A stretch of DNA of 64,000 bases, from assembly GCF_900497695.1 (NCBI RefSeq), contig NZ_UIDD01000007.1, positions 806,001 to 870,000 of the forward strand, given 5' to 3'. This stretch comes from Pseudomonas wadenswilerensis (lineage in GTDB: Bacteria > Pseudomonadota > Gammaproteobacteria > Pseudomonadales > Pseudomonadaceae). The position numbers were made by a program, and so were the translations under genes. Under the pieces are notes generated by a model. It had not been told where the DNA came from. It ran no database searches and worked only from the letters and a program-made list of their open reading frames with translations. Positions 62,718 through 64,000 of the stretch are shown here, in pieces. Positions within the stretch are counted from its first letter, which is position 1. Every line of letters starts with the position of its first letter.

Positions 62718-63851
62718 GCGCGCCACCTCACTCAACAACTGTCGCTTGAGCCCGGCAATCAGATCAGTCTGGGTAATCACCCCCACCAGCACCTCGCCGT
62801 CCATTACCGGCAAACAATGCAGGCCCTGCTCGCTGAGCAACGGAATCAGCGCCACCGCCGGCTCGTCACTGCGCACGGTGATCACCGGCCGGCTCATGAT
62901 CTGCTCCAGCAGCACCTTGGGCCGGCGCCCGAACAACCCGCGCCAGCTGAAACGCCCCAAAGTCATGGCCGGGCCGACCAGGTCCGTCAGGCTGACAATC
63001 CCCACCAGCCGCCGCGCGTCATCCAGCACCGGCAAGGTGTGCAAATGGTGGCTCGACAACAGCTGCCAGGCCTGCTGCAAGGTGGTCTGCGGCGTCGCCA
63101 ACTGCACGTCCCGCGACATCACCGAAGCGGCGGTAATGCCGCCCAGGCTGCGCTTGAGCGCGTGTTGCTCGGTGGCCATGATGATGCGTTCGAGCTCATC
63201 GCGGGTGACGTCGACAAACTCGCCGAGCTCTTCCAGCGCCTGGTCGAGGTCCTCGCCACTGACCCCAACCCGCTCACCCGGCAACACATCGGCGGTGTGG
63301 TGCAGGTCTTTGCGCGGCGCGGCGGTTTTCGGGTAGCGCACCCCGGTCAGGCGGTTGTAGATCACCGCAACCGCTACCAGTACCAGGGCATTGAGCATGA
63401 TCGGCTCGAACACCTGGTCACCCAGCGCCGCCAGCGATGAGTCCGCCAACACCACACTCACCGCCACGCCGCCACCCGGCGGGTGCAGGCAGCGCAGCAG
63501 GCACATCACCAGGATCGCCACGCCCAGGGCCAGCGCCGCGACCCACAAGGCCGAACCAAAGCAGTGATGCAGCACCAGCCCCACCGCTGTCGCGCTGGCA
63601 TAGCTGCCAACAAAGGGCCAGGGCTGCGCCAGCGCCCCGGAGTGCACGGCAAACAGCAGCACTGCCGACGCCGCCAGCGGCCCGAGCAGGTGCAGTGCCA
63701 CTGTCGGGCCAAAGGCCAGGCTGCAGGCAAAACCTGCGAGAAACAGACCGAGCAACGCACCGACACCTGCACGTAGCCATTCTTTCGGGGGGATGTTCAG
63801 AGAGGCCGGCAGCAGCCGGCTGAACCAGTTGTTCAGACCGCGGGTAGACAT
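62691..63851 (-). CDS. HPP family membrane protein with CBS domain pair
   Basis: 386 residues. N-terminal HPP domain with four membrane segments (VGALLGLFLAGFACSLAFG, LLGPLAASAVLLFAVHSGALAQPW, AALALGVAILVMCLLRCLHPPGGGVA); LHPPGGG is the signature. C-terminal pair of CBS domains (VMSRDVQLATPQTTLQQAW, IMSRPVITVRSDEPAVALIPLL) that may bind adenylates. Proposed nitrite/small-ion role for HPP proteins is not settled. ATG 63851 preferred to GTG 63866. Confidence 0.88.
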   Translation of the reverse strand: MSTRGLNNWFSRLLPASLNIPPKEWLRAGVGALLGLFLAGFACSLAFGPTVALHLLGPLAASAVLLFAVHSGALAQPWPFVGSYASATAVGLVLHHCFGSALWVAALALGVAILVMCLLRCLHPPGGGVAVSVVLADSSLAALGDQVFEPIMLNALVLVAVAVIYNRLTGVRYPKTAAPRKDLHHTADVLPGERVGVSGEDLDQALEELGEFVDVTRDELERIIMATEQHALKRSLGGITAASVMSRDVQLATPQTTLQQAWQLLSSHHLHTLPVLDDARRLVGIVSLTDLVGPAMTLGRFSWRGLFGRRPKVLLEQIMSRPVITVRSDEPAVALIPLLSEQGLHCLPVMDGEVLVGVITQTDLIAGLKRQLLSEVARSDHRIPAL

Positions 63852-63875
63852 GGGTAAATCGGGCACCTGGGCAGT

Positions 63876-63904
63876 AAAAAAAGCCCGGCCAAAATGGCTG
63901 GGCT
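63876..63904 (-). terminator. Rho-independent terminator of an upstream minus-strand gene
   Basis: Minus strand AGCCCAGCCA-TTT-TGGCCGGGCT then a T7 run. It lies before the HPP gene start, so it should end a transcript coming from beyond the right edge. Confidence 0.7.
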
Positions 63905-64000
63905 GAGTATTGCGAGGGGCAATACCAATGGGCTCCGTCCGTGGAGATGGAATTTTTTGGGTGTTGCGTGGGCGGGGATTTTGCCGGGGTTGGGCTGGCG

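Overview
This 64 kb window is chromosomal DNA of a Pseudomonas in the P. putida/P. fluorescens lineage. The evidence is high GC with matching codon use, two families of pseudomonad REP palindromes between genes (cores GGGGCAAGCCCGCTCC and CTGGCAAGCCAGCTCCCAC), and gene content typical of the genus: ahpC/ahpF, gor, galU, modABC, a CsrA/RsmA protein, an I.3-type RTX lipase and an L-DOPA decarboxylase. No plasmid, phage structural, transposase or CRISPR features were seen.

Layout. 1-5.5 kb: the start of an Ldh2-family reductase (cut by the window edge), then a very large DUF6543/LRR/NEL effector-like gene split by a frameshift at a C7 run. 5.6-11.5 kb: DUF1330 protein and a RibB paralogue sharing a perfect 16-bp operator, a small ORF, and a four-gene polyamine-type ABC importer whose promoter carries a close copy of the same operator. 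11.5-18.1 kb: ahpF, ahpC, gor, galU and a TsdBA-like pair of dihaem cytochromes c. 18.2-24.5 kb: small proteins, nitronate monooxygenase, modABC behind a clear ModE box, topoisomerase IB and csrA. 24.5-27.6 kb: a histidine kinase - KaiC-like ATPase - response regulator operon.

28.1-40.0 kb is the accessory part. It begins with tRNA-Leu(UAA) on the plus strand and ends with tRNA-Cys(GCA) on the minus strand. A degenerate copy of the tRNA-Leu 3' half lies at 35.5 kb and a 20-bp exact piece of tRNA-Cys at 36.5 kb, each in the same orientation as its parent, so two tRNA-anchored segments appear to abut. Between them are many short or hypothetical genes, a GGDEF protein, two YceK-like lipoproteins, and in the most AT-rich section an orphan KAS III-type ketosynthase and a 2OG-Fe(II) oxygenase-like gene.

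40.3-49.9 kb: alkB, an alpha/beta hydrolase, metY with a translationally coupled methyltransferase, an RTX lipase/polyurethanase, topB with a LexA-type box upstream, and small enzymes. 49.9-64 kb: a TonB receptor, the two-component 4-hydroxyphenylacetate 3-hydroxylase, L-DOPA/aromatic amino acid decarboxylase with its LysR regulator, phenylacetaldehyde-type dehydrogenase, an amino-acid permease with acetylpolyamine deacetylase and a divergent Lrp/AsnC regulator, a LysR regulator and an HPP-CBS membrane protein. These suggest an aromatic amine/amino acid and polyamine catabolic region.

All calls come from reading the sequence; no database search was run. The items most worth follow-up are the frameshifted NEL effector, the shared palindromic operator, the tRNA-fragment-bounded segments with the orphan ketosynthase, the KaiC signalling operon and the LexA-type box before topB.
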